DNA from: Argopecten irradians
Taxonomy: Eukaryota > Mollusca > Bivalvia > Pectinida > Pectinidae
Length of the DNA: 64,000 nt
Reading direction: 5' to 3'
Assembly: GCF_041381155.1 (NCBI RefSeq)
Contig: NC_091134.1
Location: 4,522,001-4,586,000 of the forward strand
Shown here: positions 13,481-25,140 of the stretch, piece by piece
Layout: each line of letters opens with the position of its first letter
How positions within the stretch are numbered: position 1 is the stretch's first letter
Made by a program: the position numbers and the translations under genes
Notes under the pieces: generated by a model
The model's database searches: none
Told to the model about the DNA's origin: nothing
Seen by the model: only the letters and a program-made list of their open reading frames with translations

Positions 13481-14386
13481 GAGACGGTTTGATTGGTAGC
13501 CGGCAATCAGTCATGTTGTCTGTATCAACTAAGTAGGATTTTAATATGTGTGCAAGAATATGACCTTCAGTGGGATGTCTGCAGTACGTATGCCGAAATG
13601 GAAAATTGTAACACTTAACACTTAAGTAATAAATTGTTACCAGATTAGACATACAGTTGATATGAATCCAAACCAACAGAAAGATACATATTCATGGCGC
13701 TTTAACAGGCGATGTTTTATTTATCTTGCTTCCGGATGAGCTTCGTGTCATTTGTATGTCCAGTCTGGTAACAGTTTATTGCTAAGAGATTATCATTCCG
13801 TATCCTCATTATCCAGACCATTATATGGAATAGCAAATAATGATATACCGCCGTCTATCACGGTGGATCACCGGCGTTTAATACAACGTAAATGTTAAGA
13901 ACACGTGCACTTTATCCATTCAATTGAAGATAATAAAAGTTTTAAAGATTTATATGTCTGTAGACGTTGTATGAATTATTTGTGTATGTGATTCCGTTCA
14001 TCGACAGACGAGGAAAAAAAATATTTTACCTTTTTGGTAAATCACTATATTTCATTTTTTTAAATACACTATTGATGCAACTCTTTGAAAGCTATGCTTT
14101 CCGGCTTTATATCATGCAAAGCGTCCAGCAGGAAGGAAGTATAAGTTTTAAAGATGATACTGGGCACCATTAAAGTTAGTTAAAGTTATCAGTAAAAAGT
14201 CATTGTGGCGATTCTATGACCATTGTAATTTACCCTGTCTATCAAGGGGATTGATTTATCAGAGAGAAAATTACATAGATCATTAGAAACATTACCTTAA
14301 TACTTAAGTCACAAAAACGCGCACACCGATTAAACAAGAGATAAAGTAAACATGATTTTCGTTATTATTTCTGATGCTACTGTTGT
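13480..14386. other. Non-coding spacer
   Basis: AT-rich spacer between the mariner relic and the GGT array. No gene, RNA or repeat structure recognised on either strand. Confidence 0.4.
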
Positions 14387-14414
14387 TTGTTATTATCTTG
14401 TGTTATCGCCGTAG

Positions 14415-15175
14415 CTGTTGATGGCGGAGGCGGTTATGGTAGTGGAGATGATGGTAGTGATAATGTAGATGTCGAAGGTGGTGGTGGTAGTGATGATGGT
14501 GGTGGTGGTGATGGTGGTGGTGGTGGTGGTGATGATGGTGGTGGTGGTGGTGGTGGTGGTGATGGTGGTGGTGGTGATGGTGGTGATGATGGTGGTGGTG
14601 GTGATGATGGTGGTGGTGGTGGTGGTGGTGGTGGTGGTGGTGGTGATGGTGGTGGTGGTGGTGGTGGTGTGTGGTGGTGTGTGTGGTGGTGGTGATGATG
14701 GTGGTGGTGATGATGGTGGTGGTGATGGTGGTGGTGGTGGTGGTGTGGTGGTGGGGGTGGTGTGGTGGTGGTGGTGATGGTGGTGGTGTGGTGTGGTGGT
14801 GATGGTGGTGGTGGTGTGATGGTGGTGATGATGGTGGTGGTGTGATGATGGTGGTGATGATGGTGGTGGTGGTGGTGGTGGTGGTGGTGGTGGTGATGGT
14901 GGTGGTGTGATGATGATGGTGGTGGTGATGGTGGTGGTGATGATGGTGGTGGTGGTGGTGGTGGTGGTGGTGGTGGTGGTGGTGGTGATGGTGGTGGTGG
15001 TGGTGGTGGTGGTGGTGGTGGTGGTGATGATGGTGGTGGTGGTGGTGGTGGTGATGGTGGTGGTGATGATGGTGGTGGTGGTGGTGGTGGTGGTGGTGGT
15101 GATGGTGGTGGTGGTGGTGGTGGTGGTGGTGATGATGGTGGTGGTGATGGTGGTGGTGATGATGGTGGAGGCAAT
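14415..15175 (+). repeat. GGT/GAT trinucleotide array (about 760 bp)
   Basis: An almost pure run of GGT and GAT triplets, with occasional GTGTG slips. The plus strand is nearly free of C and the minus strand nearly free of G. Long open frames on both strands (poly-Gly/Asp, poly-Val/Met, poly-Pro/Ser, poly-His) are artefacts of triplet periodicity. The many GG doublets on one strand make two-tier G-quadruplex or slipped structures possible. Confidence 0.95.
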
Positions 15176-15215
15176 GATTTTGACGTTGGTAGTGGTAGTG
15201 ATGATAATGACGTTA

Positions 15216-16012
15216 TGGAAACCAGATAATTAACGCGTTAAAACGAGATAACAAACGCGTTAAAACGAAATAACTATCTCGCTAAAACGAGATAACTAAC
15301 GTGTTTTAACGAGATAACTATCTCGTTAAAACGAGAAACAGAATAATTAAAAGAAAGCGTTAAAACGAGGTAACTTTCTCGTTTAAAATGAGATAACTAA
15401 CGTGTTAAATCGTTATAACGAGATAGCAAACGCGTTAAAACGAGATGACTACATTATGTCGTTAAAACGAGCTAATTAACGCGTTAAAACGAGATAACTT
15501 ACGCGTTATAACGCAATAATTATCTCGTTAAAACGAGATAATTAACGCGTTAAAACGAGATAATTAACGCGTTAAAACGAGATAACTAACGCGTGAAAAC
15601 GAAATAATTATTTTTTTAAAACGAGATAATTAACGCGTTAAAACGAGATAACTAACGAGTGAAAATGAAATAACTATTTCTTTAAAACGAGATTAGTATC
15701 TTGTTAAACGAAAAAACGAATAATTAAAGCGTTAAAACGAGGTAACTAACGCGTTGAATCGTTAAAACGAGATAGCAAACTCGTTAAAACGAGATAACTA
15801 ACGCGCTAAAACGAGATAACTATCGCGTTAAAACAAACTAATTAACGCGTTAAAACAAGATAACTTTCGCGTTATAACGAGATAAACATCTCGTTAAAAC
15901 GAGATAACTAATGCGTTAAAACGAAACAACCATCTCGTTAAAACGAGAAAACTAAAGCGTTATAACGTGATGATTTACGCGTTTTATTAAGATAATTATC
16001 TGTTTTGACGAG
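15216..16012. repeat. Array of short quasi-palindromic units (ACGCGTTAAAACGAGATAA type)
   Basis: About 40 degenerate units of roughly 18-22 bp alternate the words TTAACGCGTTAA (a perfect palindrome), AACGAGATAACTA and TATCTCGTT. Neighbouring units form inverted arms such as TCTCGTT-AA-AACGAGA, so the tract can fold into many small hairpins. It directly adjoins the GGT array. No coding potential. Confidence 0.85.
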
Positions 16013-16980
16013 AAAGGTGTTTCATTTTATTTTTCAAATTGACACTGATAGGTTTTCGTAGATTACCGTTTGCATGCTAACAGTAGTTATAACGACAGCA
16101 GTAAATCTTTCCATGTAGACAGATATCGTACCTGTATTCATTATCACCTCAATCGGCTGTTCTATATCGTAAATTTACTTTTTTCCGATCACCACCTTTG
16201 ATTGAGAGAGACATTTCTTGGTGCGGAAATCTGATCAAAGCCTAATTGCTCTAATGCTATAAATTATATGTATACGGATTTACCGAGTTTCTGCTCATTA
16301 ATGTGGCGATGAGCGGAGGCCGTGACTAAAGTGTTAGTTCTACTACATACACTTTCTATGTTAAGGTCGTTATTTAAAGTTGCCATAGCCTTGGAACCAG
16401 TGTACTAATTTGTCCTGGAAATGTATGGCGTCAGCAACACGTGCTCCACACGTTCTGTTTTATAACAGTGCGATGAGGTTAATTGTCATTAGTAGAACGG
16501 AACGCAGTCTAGCAGTCAAGCAAAACATTTGATTAGTGCCAGATAAGAGATTTCTTGGAAGTTCGTGTAGACTTGAAAACGCCCTATTTGGTATTGATAA
16601 CCTAGAAAAATCTTGCAAAAAATGCAAAAAACTTTTTCATTTTAAAATTCGATATTAGATTCAGTTTTCTATTTTTCGTGTAAATAATGCCTCAAAATTA
16701 TTATCTAATATAATAATTGATTACCCAACTAATGCAAATTTATTTTTATATGCAGGCGTATGACCAAACGACAAGAACCAGGAACTAACCTACGGATAGG
16801 TAAACGTTCTGTGTTACCATGACAACATTCGTCATACAACGCTGGGTCAAAACGGTGACAGATTACCACGTCAACAAAGAACCACCCCATGACAACAGAA
16901 GGCATACTTATAGGCATTTTAAAGATCTGTGGTGTGGAAATATCACAAAAAGATTTCTTAGGATATATGATGGAGCCTGC
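16012..16980. other. Non-coding spacer
   Basis: AT-rich sequence between the palindromic array and the small putative peptide frame. Nothing recognised. Confidence 0.4.
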
Positions 16981-16989
16981 CGATTACCA

Positions 16990-17175
16990 ATGAAACTACT
17001 TATTACGTTTCTTTTATTATCTATCATCCCTCATCTATGTACGCCAGTGTTCCTAAATATAGATGGAAAAGTGAAAACGTACTGGCACGACAAACGTGAA
17101 AATTTTCCTTTCAAAGTTAACAACAACTCAGACTATTTACATGTACTTTGTACAAAAAGGAAGAGAAATAACTAA
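16990..17175 (+). CDS. Possible small secreted basic peptide (61 residues), unrecognised
   Basis: An open frame starting at an ATG that opens with a typical signal-peptide run (MKLLITFLLLSIIPHLCTP), followed by a polar, basic region ending KRKRNN. The same frame is open further upstream to 16819, but the hydrophobic run would then be internal. I chose the downstream ATG because it puts the hydrophobic stretch at the N-terminus. No family recognised, only one cysteine after the signal, no clear promoter. It lies between BRICHOS-like genes A and B on the opposite strand. It may be chance. Confidence 0.2.
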   Translation: MKLLITFLLLSIIPHLCTPVFLNIDGKVKTYWHDKRENFPFKVNNNSDYLHVLCTKRKRNN

Positions 17176-17362
17176 CATTATCAGCGTTTCACATCTTTCA
17201 TTTTTGTATTTTGTTTAATCAACAGTTTTTTAAAAGATTTGTCTCGCCACATCAAAGATACTTTTAGATACTATCAAGTGCCACCGACGAGAATAGTTCC
17301 GTAGGGGTGCGTAATGATAATATAGTATTGATATATTACGTTTTCATGAGACTGTCATTTGT

Positions 17363-19076
17363 TTACTCTTCAAACGGGGTGGTGGTGGTGGGTACCATAA
17401 ACGGTTTTGGGGTTGTCGTGCGTCCATGAGGGTAGGTGACTGTCGTCTGCTGCGCGGGGTTATCCACATTGAAGAGATTGTGATGACGGCACATAATGTC
17501 TATTAGGATACTGTGTTTTAACATGTCTTCAGGACTCAAAGAATCCTCGCCTCCGTCGATCAATTTGATCATTTTCATCTGAGAAGATATAAAAAAACAT
17601 GATATTAAACATGGTCATGGTAAAATGCTACCCTGTTAGCCAATCAAAACATGTTTAAGTACATATCACTTTATCATAAACGGAATATCATTCCACGACT
17701 GTGTTGTTTATTTGACAATGTGGAGGTAAAGCGGAAATCAACTTCACACAAAACCGAATAGTCATTAAAACCTCTTGGACACTAAGCTACGAAACTGTCA
17801 ACTCGAAATTTATTACCGATATCAAATGCGATAAAACAAATAAATGTGGATCCGCAGATGCAATGTCGGTCAGTAGGCGATATCAATAAAATATTGAATA
17901 TTACAATATTAAAATTGTGTTCACTGTTTCACTGACAAATATTGGAAGAAGGATCCTACCTCTACTGCCTCCAGTCCGAGAGGTGTGTGCACTCTGGATT
18001 TATCATCATCCCCTAGGCTCATAAAGTAACAATTGGAATGTGTTCGTCCGACCATGTAATGCTGAAAGAAATAACAAGTGGTAAGACACATTGAAACAAA
18101 AAGGTAAACAAATCGATTGAAGGTCTAGGACAAAACAAAAACAAACAAACAACACAATCGGCAAAACATAAGACAGAAAATTGTCAAGATCGATGACGAT
18201 GGTGATGGTTGTGGTGGTGATAGTGGTGGTAGTGGTGAAGAAGAGGAAATCGTTACTTTGGTCATTAGAGACCTTATTTCAAATGGTGACATAATAGTAT
18301 CAATTAACGAATTAGAGTAAACCAATGGTCGAGCGGAATGTTACACAAAACTCACAAGAATTATTGTTGAAAGTGAAAGGTTCAAATGTCAATTTTGGTA
18401 AAAAGGGGATTAATTGAAATACAGTGTAGTTACATTTGTGCTTATAAAAGACGAAAAAGAAAACTTGCCATCAGTGATTTTTTGATAGCTTACATTGAAG
18501 ACATCTGTCACGTAAATTATCTTTAAGTACATTACGAAAACGTAAATTTAAACTTTCGCGTTATAAATGGGATTAAGTGGGAAGATTTATAAATCTAACA
18601 TCTATTGACGTATTAAAATTTACCTACCGATATGGGATCGTAATGGAACATAAACGTCGATTGTTCATGGGTTTCATGGTGTCCAAACAGCTGAAAATAA
18701 AAAAGCAACAACAATGGCGTAAAAATACTTGATGTTCGCATGAATAAATATGGTTTTGTAAGTTTTAAAATGACTGAAGTACCTCGGGGACGCAAATCAG
18801 AGATGAAGAGCTATACATTAGTATGCATTGTAAAAGAGTTCCAGACAATTTAACCACATGACAGCCCTATTCCCATATAAGTCTCAACATTCTTTGGACA
18901 TTATTTAAGATCGACTTCAGACCTGCAAGTCACTAAGCATTGTAACAACCCTATTTTCCCCACATAAATACATTGACAATACATGAGTTAGAGAGCTTCC
19001 ATGTCATTAATTATCATGAGCATACCTGAGCAGATACACAAGCCACCAAGCCTACGAGACAAACCAGTTTCAACAT
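17363..19076 (-). CDS. Gene B: small secreted BRICHOS-like protein (four exons, 143 residues), paralogue of A
   Basis: Exons 19026-19076, 18628-18690, 17960-18061 and 17363-17578, all joined in phase 0 by GT-AG introns. Exon 1 is the signal peptide MLKLVCLVGLVACVSAQ. Exon 2 starts His-rich (LFGHHETHE) and ends in FMFHYDPIS. Exon 3 contains GRTHSNCYFMSL, nearly identical to gene A. Exon 4 contains MKMIKLIDGGEDSLSPEDML, then DIMCRHHNLFNV and a Thr/Pro-rich tail (PTTTTPFEE). Exons 1 and 3 match gene A in length (51 and 102 bases); exons 2 and 4 differ. Asp, Cys and Cys spacing again fits a BRICHOS domain. The conserved core against diverged His-rich and Pro/Thr segments suggests the core is the constrained part. 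The stop context is ordinary here, with no minisatellite behind it. Secretion is well supported; the BRICHOS name is inference. Confidence 0.72.
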
Positions 19077-19128
19077 GTTGACTCTCTATACTGTCGGAAG
19101 TATGATGGCCACATATGTCGTATGGTCT

Positions 19129-19166
19129 CTTATCTATTACCTCGGAAGGTCGGGGTTTCTTATCTA
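19129..19166 (-). promoter_or_regulatory. Pair of GATA-type motifs upstream of gene B
   Basis: Two TAGATAAG words on the minus strand (19129-19136 and 19159-19166), about 55 and 85 bases upstream of the gene B start codon. Gene A has one AGATAA at a similar distance. No good TATA box is visible for gene B. Confidence 0.3.
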
Positions 19167-19699
19167 TGGAATTACTAAACCTAATTCAGGGACAACACGT
19201 ACATTAATAGTATCTTCGGGTGATTTTGTAACGAGTTATTCCCAGTGAGAATTGTTAACGATCATTAAAGTCATCACATAAATGATCGGGTGTCTATTTG
19301 TTGTTAGTTTATGTACTCGGTGTTGTTTCCAATGGGGTTTCCAGCTAGCGGGAACAGCAGGTACCAGTTCTAACAGTGCAGCATGACGAGGAGTGGGGAA
19401 ATCGTTATAGCACACGTTAAGATTTACGGAATAACACACCTTAAGGGTTCCTGTAAACTGCAATTCATTCCAAGTTTAAAAAGGACAATCCAGATCATTT
19501 TACCTTTAAACAGAGATTAATTGCAGAGATAAGGCTTCTTTCATTGCAGCAGGCAGCTATTTAATCCTTCATTCGTCCATCTTAGATATCCTCTATCCCG
19601 GGAACGAAAAAATAGTATCATCTACATAAAGAAATGCTAAATATCCATAATTTCACTTCGGGTATGTATAGATATAGTAATACAAATATCGATTTTTTA

Positions 19700-19793
19700 T
19701 TGGTTAATACAAGGAATTGTTAAAAGGTGGTATTCCCCCGAGGCCGAAGAAATATCACCTTTCAAAGGTTTAACAATTTTTAGTATTAACCTA
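19700..19793. repeat. Imperfect foldback repeat
   Basis: TTGGTTAATAC at the left is the near inverse of GTATTAACCTA at the right, and inner arms AATTGTTAAAAGGTG and CACCTTTCAAAGGTTTAACA also pair, with a short GC-richer loop. It looks like a MITE or foldback relic; no target duplication found. Confidence 0.5.
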
Positions 19794-20299
19794 CAAAAAG
19801 TCAATTATTGTTTTGTTATATGAAATGATGCCACTTTAAAAAAACCAAAGTTGAATGAAGCATAATAATCATAGTTTAAAAAAAAGGAAATTAAGAAAAT
19901 ATTCAACCACGTATTTTCAGTAGTTACTTTTAGCATTTCTGATAAGCTTCTTCACAATATACGTAATCTTAGAACACATGGCAATGTTGTCTGCCATGTT
20001 TGCTTCTATTATGGCTATTGCCCGATGATCGGCAATGCTCTTTTTTGATTGGTCAAAAATGTAGTAGAGACAGGGAATTCCCGGTGTCTTTTTATAGTCA
20101 AGTTACCGTATTTGTAATGTCAACCTCTGAACAGGTGTTCATTGGTCTCAGGGTGACATTGCATTTTGTCAAGGCCTGTCTGGGCGGTCCAGACCAATCA
20201 GAAAACGGTAAAACTCACGGTCATATAACCAAACGTTTTGACACTTCATTTTTGATTGACTAAGTCTAACATTAAGACAGATTTTGAGTCTGTTTCATG

Positions 20300-20371
20300 C
20301 ACAGGGACATGGCACGATTATTTTTAACTAACAGTAAACATATATAAAAAAAATCGTGTCGGGTCTCTGTG
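20300..20371. mobile_element. Short palindromic MITE (family 1, copy 1), 8-bp target duplication
   Basis: 72-bp element. The left end CACAGGGACATGGCACGA is the near inverse of the right end TCGTGTCGGGTCTCTGTG. It is flanked by GTTTCATG at 20292-20299 and GTTTCATA at 20372-20379, an 8-bp target duplication with one mismatch. The ends match the element at 41997-42121. An 8-bp duplication with CA-starting ends fits the hAT superfamily; the superfamily call is inference. Confidence 0.7.
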
Positions 20372-20393
20372 GTTTCATAATCCTGAGGTCAGG

Positions 20394-20490
20394 GCTCGGC
20401 ACCATAAAACTATTCTGAGACAATTATTTTCATGATTTTACATAGATTTTAGTAAAATATCTGTCTAAGAAAATGTTATGGTGCCGAGCC
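20394..20490. mobile_element. Short palindromic MITE (family 2, copy 1)
   Basis: The left arm GCTCGGCACCATAAAACT and the right arm ending ATGGTGCCGAGC are inverted copies around an AT-rich middle. The same arm sequence (GGCGCCATAAAACTTTCTC) recurs at 60973-61085. Target duplication not resolved. Confidence 0.6.
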
Positions 20491-20500
20491 ATGGTAACCA

Positions 20501-20502
<2 letters not shown>

Positions 20503-20550
<48 letters not shown>
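20503..20550. repeat. (AT)n microsatellite
   Basis: Uninterrupted TA dinucleotide run of about 44 bp following CCATTCA. Confidence 0.95.
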
Positions 20551-20552
<2 letters not shown>

Positions 20553-21002
20553 GCTATGTCCTCGATTGATAGATAAAATACCTTCAGTACTGTTGTACCA
20601 TATGCGTACACCTTATATAAAATCGATTTCATTACTGACCTGTAAACGTAAATCTGTAATTATCTATCACAATTCCCTGAACATGTCTAACACGTGTGTC
20701 ATTAGTCAGATATTCACCATGTCGTGTATGGCCGAAGTTAATCCATCTATAGATCATTTCCGATGACCAATCAATGTAATTAATGGCCGTTATGGTAGGG
20801 GTATATTGATCAGTAAAGTAATGTTTTCGAGTGCCACTTACATTGTATATGTTTTAATTAGTGAAACAAAAATCCAAACTGTTTTGTTGAACAAATTGCG
20901 AATTCTCATAGTATAAGGCTCATAATTTCTTCCCTATGAGTACATAAGGAAACATTAACATAGCTTGAACTCTCCTTTCGGTTATGCTATATCCCTTTAG
21001 CA

Positions 21003-21089
21003 TTCAATCCGGCCAAATCCGGCCGTAATTTGTTCAATCCGGCCAAATCCGGCCGTAATTTGTTCAATCCGGCCAAATCCGGCCGTACG
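21003..21089. repeat. 30-bp tandem repeat, about three copies
   Basis: Unit contains CAATCCGGCCAAATCCGG, itself an internal duplication of AATCCGGCC. Nearly identical copies. Confidence 0.9.
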
Positions 21090-21789
21090 GCCTGGTGTGA
21101 GAGTTGCTACTTTTGTTGCTTAGTAACGACTAAAAATTAATCATAATACAAACCAACTATATTACAAACAAATACATACATACTCCTCTTTGTGTCAGTG
21201 TTTTTATTTCCCCACGATGTTTCAATTTTTTAAGTTATTTTTTAAAAAATATTGCCGGAGTTGTTTATCGACGTCTCCATAACGACAATGGCGGACAATG
21301 AAAATTAAAGTGATTTTCAGTTGACGGATTCAGGGACAAAATGTTCGTAAAATATGAGGAAACTAACAAAAAAAGAAGGAGAAATTCTTGGTTTTAATCA
21401 ACAATGACAAATCAGAAAGTGATGTCAGTAAATACAGCGATAGACTAGTGAGCAGGACTTCGACAGGGAAGGAGGTGATGATGTTGACCCAGTTTGGTAC
21501 ACGTGACCGCAGAAATGGTCTTTGGATTTGAATCAATTTTTGTCCCGATTTCTCATAACTTCTAAATATAATGTTATAGGATATTTCAAAGTTATTTCAC
21601 TCATTTATTTTATGAATCAATACTGATACAAAAGCCGGTGTAACGTTGCAAATGGACCCCCATTGAAAACTGACCTTGGGTCATTTTTCAACGTTGAAAA
21701 ATGACCCCGAAAGCCGTTGAAAACTGAACTTTAAACGCACTTTTTACACCGACCCGGTGAAAATAGACCCCGTTGAAAAGTGACCCCAT

Positions 21790-23180
21790 AAGAACTTGTT
21801 TTTACACAACAACACGACACCACAACACCATGAAACCACACAGCATCACACAGCACATCAACACACCAACAACACAACAACACTACACAACACCACACAA
21901 CAACACATCACACTACACAACAACGCATCACACTAAACACAACATCACACATCACACAACCACACTTGTCCAAGGCAACATTACACAACAACACAACATC
22001 ACAACAAAACATCACACAACACAACAACACACACCACAACCACGCAACAACAATACAACAACATCCAACAACAACACAACACAACACAACACAACATCAC
22101 ACAACACAACATCACACAACACAACATCACACAACACAACATCACACAACACAACATCACACAACACAACATCACACAACACAACGTAACACAACAGCAC
22201 ATCATACAACATAACACAACAACACATCACACAAACACGCAACAACAATACAACACCACCCAACAACAACACACAGCAACATAACAAGCCTCACAACACA
22301 ACATAGCATAACAACAAAACATCACACAACAACACATAACACAACACACAACACAACCACAACACACAACCACGCAACAACAATACAACACCATCCAAAA
22401 ACAACACAACACAATAAAACACAACAACACAACACACGACAACATAACATCACACAACATAACACAACACAAAATCGCACAACAAAACATCACATAACAA
22501 CACATCACACAACACAACAACACAAAACACAACCAAACCACAACGCACAACACAACAACAATACAACACCACCCAAAAACAACACAACACAATAATACAC
22601 AACAAAACAACAATACACAACAACACAACACCTAACAACAACACAACATAACGCAACAACACTTCACAAAAACATCATCAAACATCACATTACACAAACA
22701 CGGAACAACAACACAACACACAACAACACAAAACACAGCCGCACAGCATACAACAACACACAACACATCATTAACACACAACACAATAACATTACACAAC
22801 CACACGTAACAACACAACACAACACACAACGACTCAACATCACACAACACAACATAACACAACATAACACAACACAAAATCACACAACAAAACATTACAC
22901 AACAACACATCACACAATACAACAACACACAACAACACAATACAAACACAGCCACACAGCATACAACAACACACAACACAACACAACAACGCACCAATAA
23001 CACACAACAAAATAACATTACACAACCACACATAACAACACAACACAACAACAAACAACATAACCACACAACACCACGCAACAACACACAACAACACCAC
23101 GCAACAAACAACACGCAACACAAAAACACACAACCACAAAACAACACAATTACACAACACAACCATACGCAGAACACAAC
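21790..23180 (+). repeat. ACAAC/ACATC-rich low-complexity array (about 1.4 kb)
   Basis: The plus strand is nearly all A and C with few G. A clean core at about 22080-22180 repeats ACATCACACAACACA with a 15-bp period; the rest is a degenerate mixture of CAACA, ACACC and CATCAC words. The Cys/Val/Leu-rich open frames on the minus strand and Thr/Asn/His frames on the plus strand come from composition only. Confidence 0.9.
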
Positions 23181-23504
23181 ATAACTGATCCATACGCAGA
23201 TCTACATGTATATATAATACATGTATTCTTGTATTGCCGGGAATGAATTAGAGCGAATATACGTACCCGGCCTACTATACCTTTCGGCCGGACACCATTT
23301 TCTGTCAAAAAGTCTTTTGAGCTACAATATAGCTAGGAATAAAGTATATATTACTGAATAACAATTAAGATCTGAATACCTGCCCACCAAAAATGATCTA
23401 TGTCTGACAATGGAAAGAGGGATCTTTTCCCTGCTTTTCAAACTTTTTCAAACACACTACAATTTATCGCTATAGTACTTTCTAAGAAAAGACAAACTTC
23501 AACA

Positions 23505-25035
23505 ATGAAATCTAAGATGGCGGCCCGTTGGCCATCTTGTTTACCAATCAGTCCTGAAAGGCATTATGCATCAGTCCTAAAAGGTACTATCGAACCTATG
23601 CATGGAATTTGAGAAAGATCCCTTCAGTACTTTTTAGTGGTAACAAACTTTAACTATCAAAAAATTGGCCGCCTGTCGGCCATCTTGTTGCCCGATCCGT
23701 CCCAAAATGCAATATGCACAACTAGGGTCCTAGTAGAACCTGTATATGAAATTTGAGAAAGATCCCTTCAGCACGTTTTGAGAAATAGTGGTAACAAACT
23801 TTAACTATCAAAATCCAAGATGGCCGCCTGTCGGCCATCTTGTTGCCCGATCCGTCCCAAAATGCACTTTGCACAACTAGGGTCCTAGTAGAACCTGTAT
23901 ATGAAATTTGAGAAAGATCCCTTCAGTACTTTTTGAGAAATAGCGGTAACAAACTTTAACTATCAAAATCCAAGATGGCCGCCTGTCGGCCATCTTGTTG
24001 CCCGATCCGTCCCAAAATGCAATATGCACAACTAGGGTCCTAGTAGAACCTGTATATGAAATTTGAGAAAGATCCCTTCAGCACGTTTTGAGAAATAGTG
24101 GTAACAAACTTTAACTATCAAAATCCAAGATGGCCGCCTGTCGGCCATCTTGTTGCCCGATCCGTCCCAAAATGCACTTTGCACAATTAGGTCCTAGGGG
24201 AACCTACATATGAAATTTGAGAAAGATCTCTTCAGTACTTTTTGAGAAATAGCGGTAACAAACTTTAACTATCAAAATTCAAGATGGCCGCCTGTCGGCC
24301 ATCTTGTTGCCCGATCCGTCCCAAAATGCACTTTGCACAACTAGGGTCCTAGTAGAACCTGTATATGAAATTTGAGAAAGATCCCTTCAGTACTTTTTGA
24401 GAAATAGCGGTAACAAACTTTAACTATCAAAATCCAAGATGGCCGCCTGTCGGCCATCTTGTTGCCCGATCCGTCCCAAAATGCAATATGCACAACTAGG
24501 GTCCTAGTAGAACCTGTATATGAAATTTGAGAAAGATCCCTTCAGCACGTTTTGAGAAATAGTGGTAACAAACTTTAACTATCAAAATCCAAGATGGCCG
24601 CCTGTCGGCCATCTTGTTGCCCGATCCGTCCCAAAATGCACTTTGCACAATTAGGTCCTAGGGGAACCTACATATGAAATTTGAGAAAGATCTCTTCAGT
24701 ACTTTTTGAGAAATAGCGGTAACAAACTTTAACTATCAAAATCCAAGATGGCCGCCTGTCGGCCATCTTGTTGCCCGATCCGTCCCAAAATGCAATATGC
24801 ACAACTAGGGTCCTAGTAGAACCTGTATATGGAAATTTGAGAAAGATCCCTTCAGCACTTTTTGAGAAATAGCGGTAACAAACTTTAACTATCAAAATCC
24901 AAGATGGCCGCCTGTCGGCCATCTTGTTGACCGATCGGTCCCAAAATGCAATATGCACAACTAGGGTCCTAGGGGAACCTACATATGAAATTTGAGAAAG
25001 ATCTCTTCAGTACTTTCTGAAAAATAGCGGTAACA
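23505..25035 (+). repeat. 155-bp tandem array, ten units
   Basis: Units begin near 23512, 23660, 23817, 23972, 24127, 24281, 24436, 24591, 24745 and 24900. Each contains AAGATGGCCGCCTGTCGGCC, itself a hairpin (GGCCG/CGGCC), and TTTGAGAAAGATCCCTTCAG. The first two units are diverged and the rest closely similar, in alternating subtypes (AATATGCACAACTAGG versus ACTTTGCACAATTAGG). It leads straight into a GGACGGAC-rich tail and hairpin at 25113-25140. Confidence 0.95.
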
Positions 25036-25112
25036 AGAATTGTTAACGGACGGACGGACGGAAGGACGGAAGGACGGACGGACGACGGACCACGGACGAA
25101 AGACGATTTGAA

Positions 25113-25140
25113 TAGCCCACCATCTGATGATGGTGGGCTA
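25113..25140 (+). repeat. Perfect 12-bp-stem hairpin ending a repeat element
   Basis: TAGCCCACCATC, loop TGAT, then GATGGTGGGCTA, preceded by a GGACGGAC run and followed by A-rich DNA. The same layout (GGAC-rich run, then a 10-14-bp hairpin, then A-rich) ends the elements at 37395, 46138 and 52654. Confidence 0.8.

Noticed and set aside
14387-15233. Poly-Pro/Ser/His, poly-Gly/Asp and poly-Val/Met open frames up to 246 residues
   Set aside because: Pure products of the GGT/GAT array, open on both strands at once.
20473-20766. 97-residue frame through the AT microsatellite
   Set aside because: The frame depends on the TA run (Ile-Tyr repeats) and shows no domain.
21773-23193. Cys/Val/Leu-rich and Thr/Asn/His-rich open frames
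   Set aside because: Explained by the ACAAC composition; several overlap on both strands with no codon-level structure.
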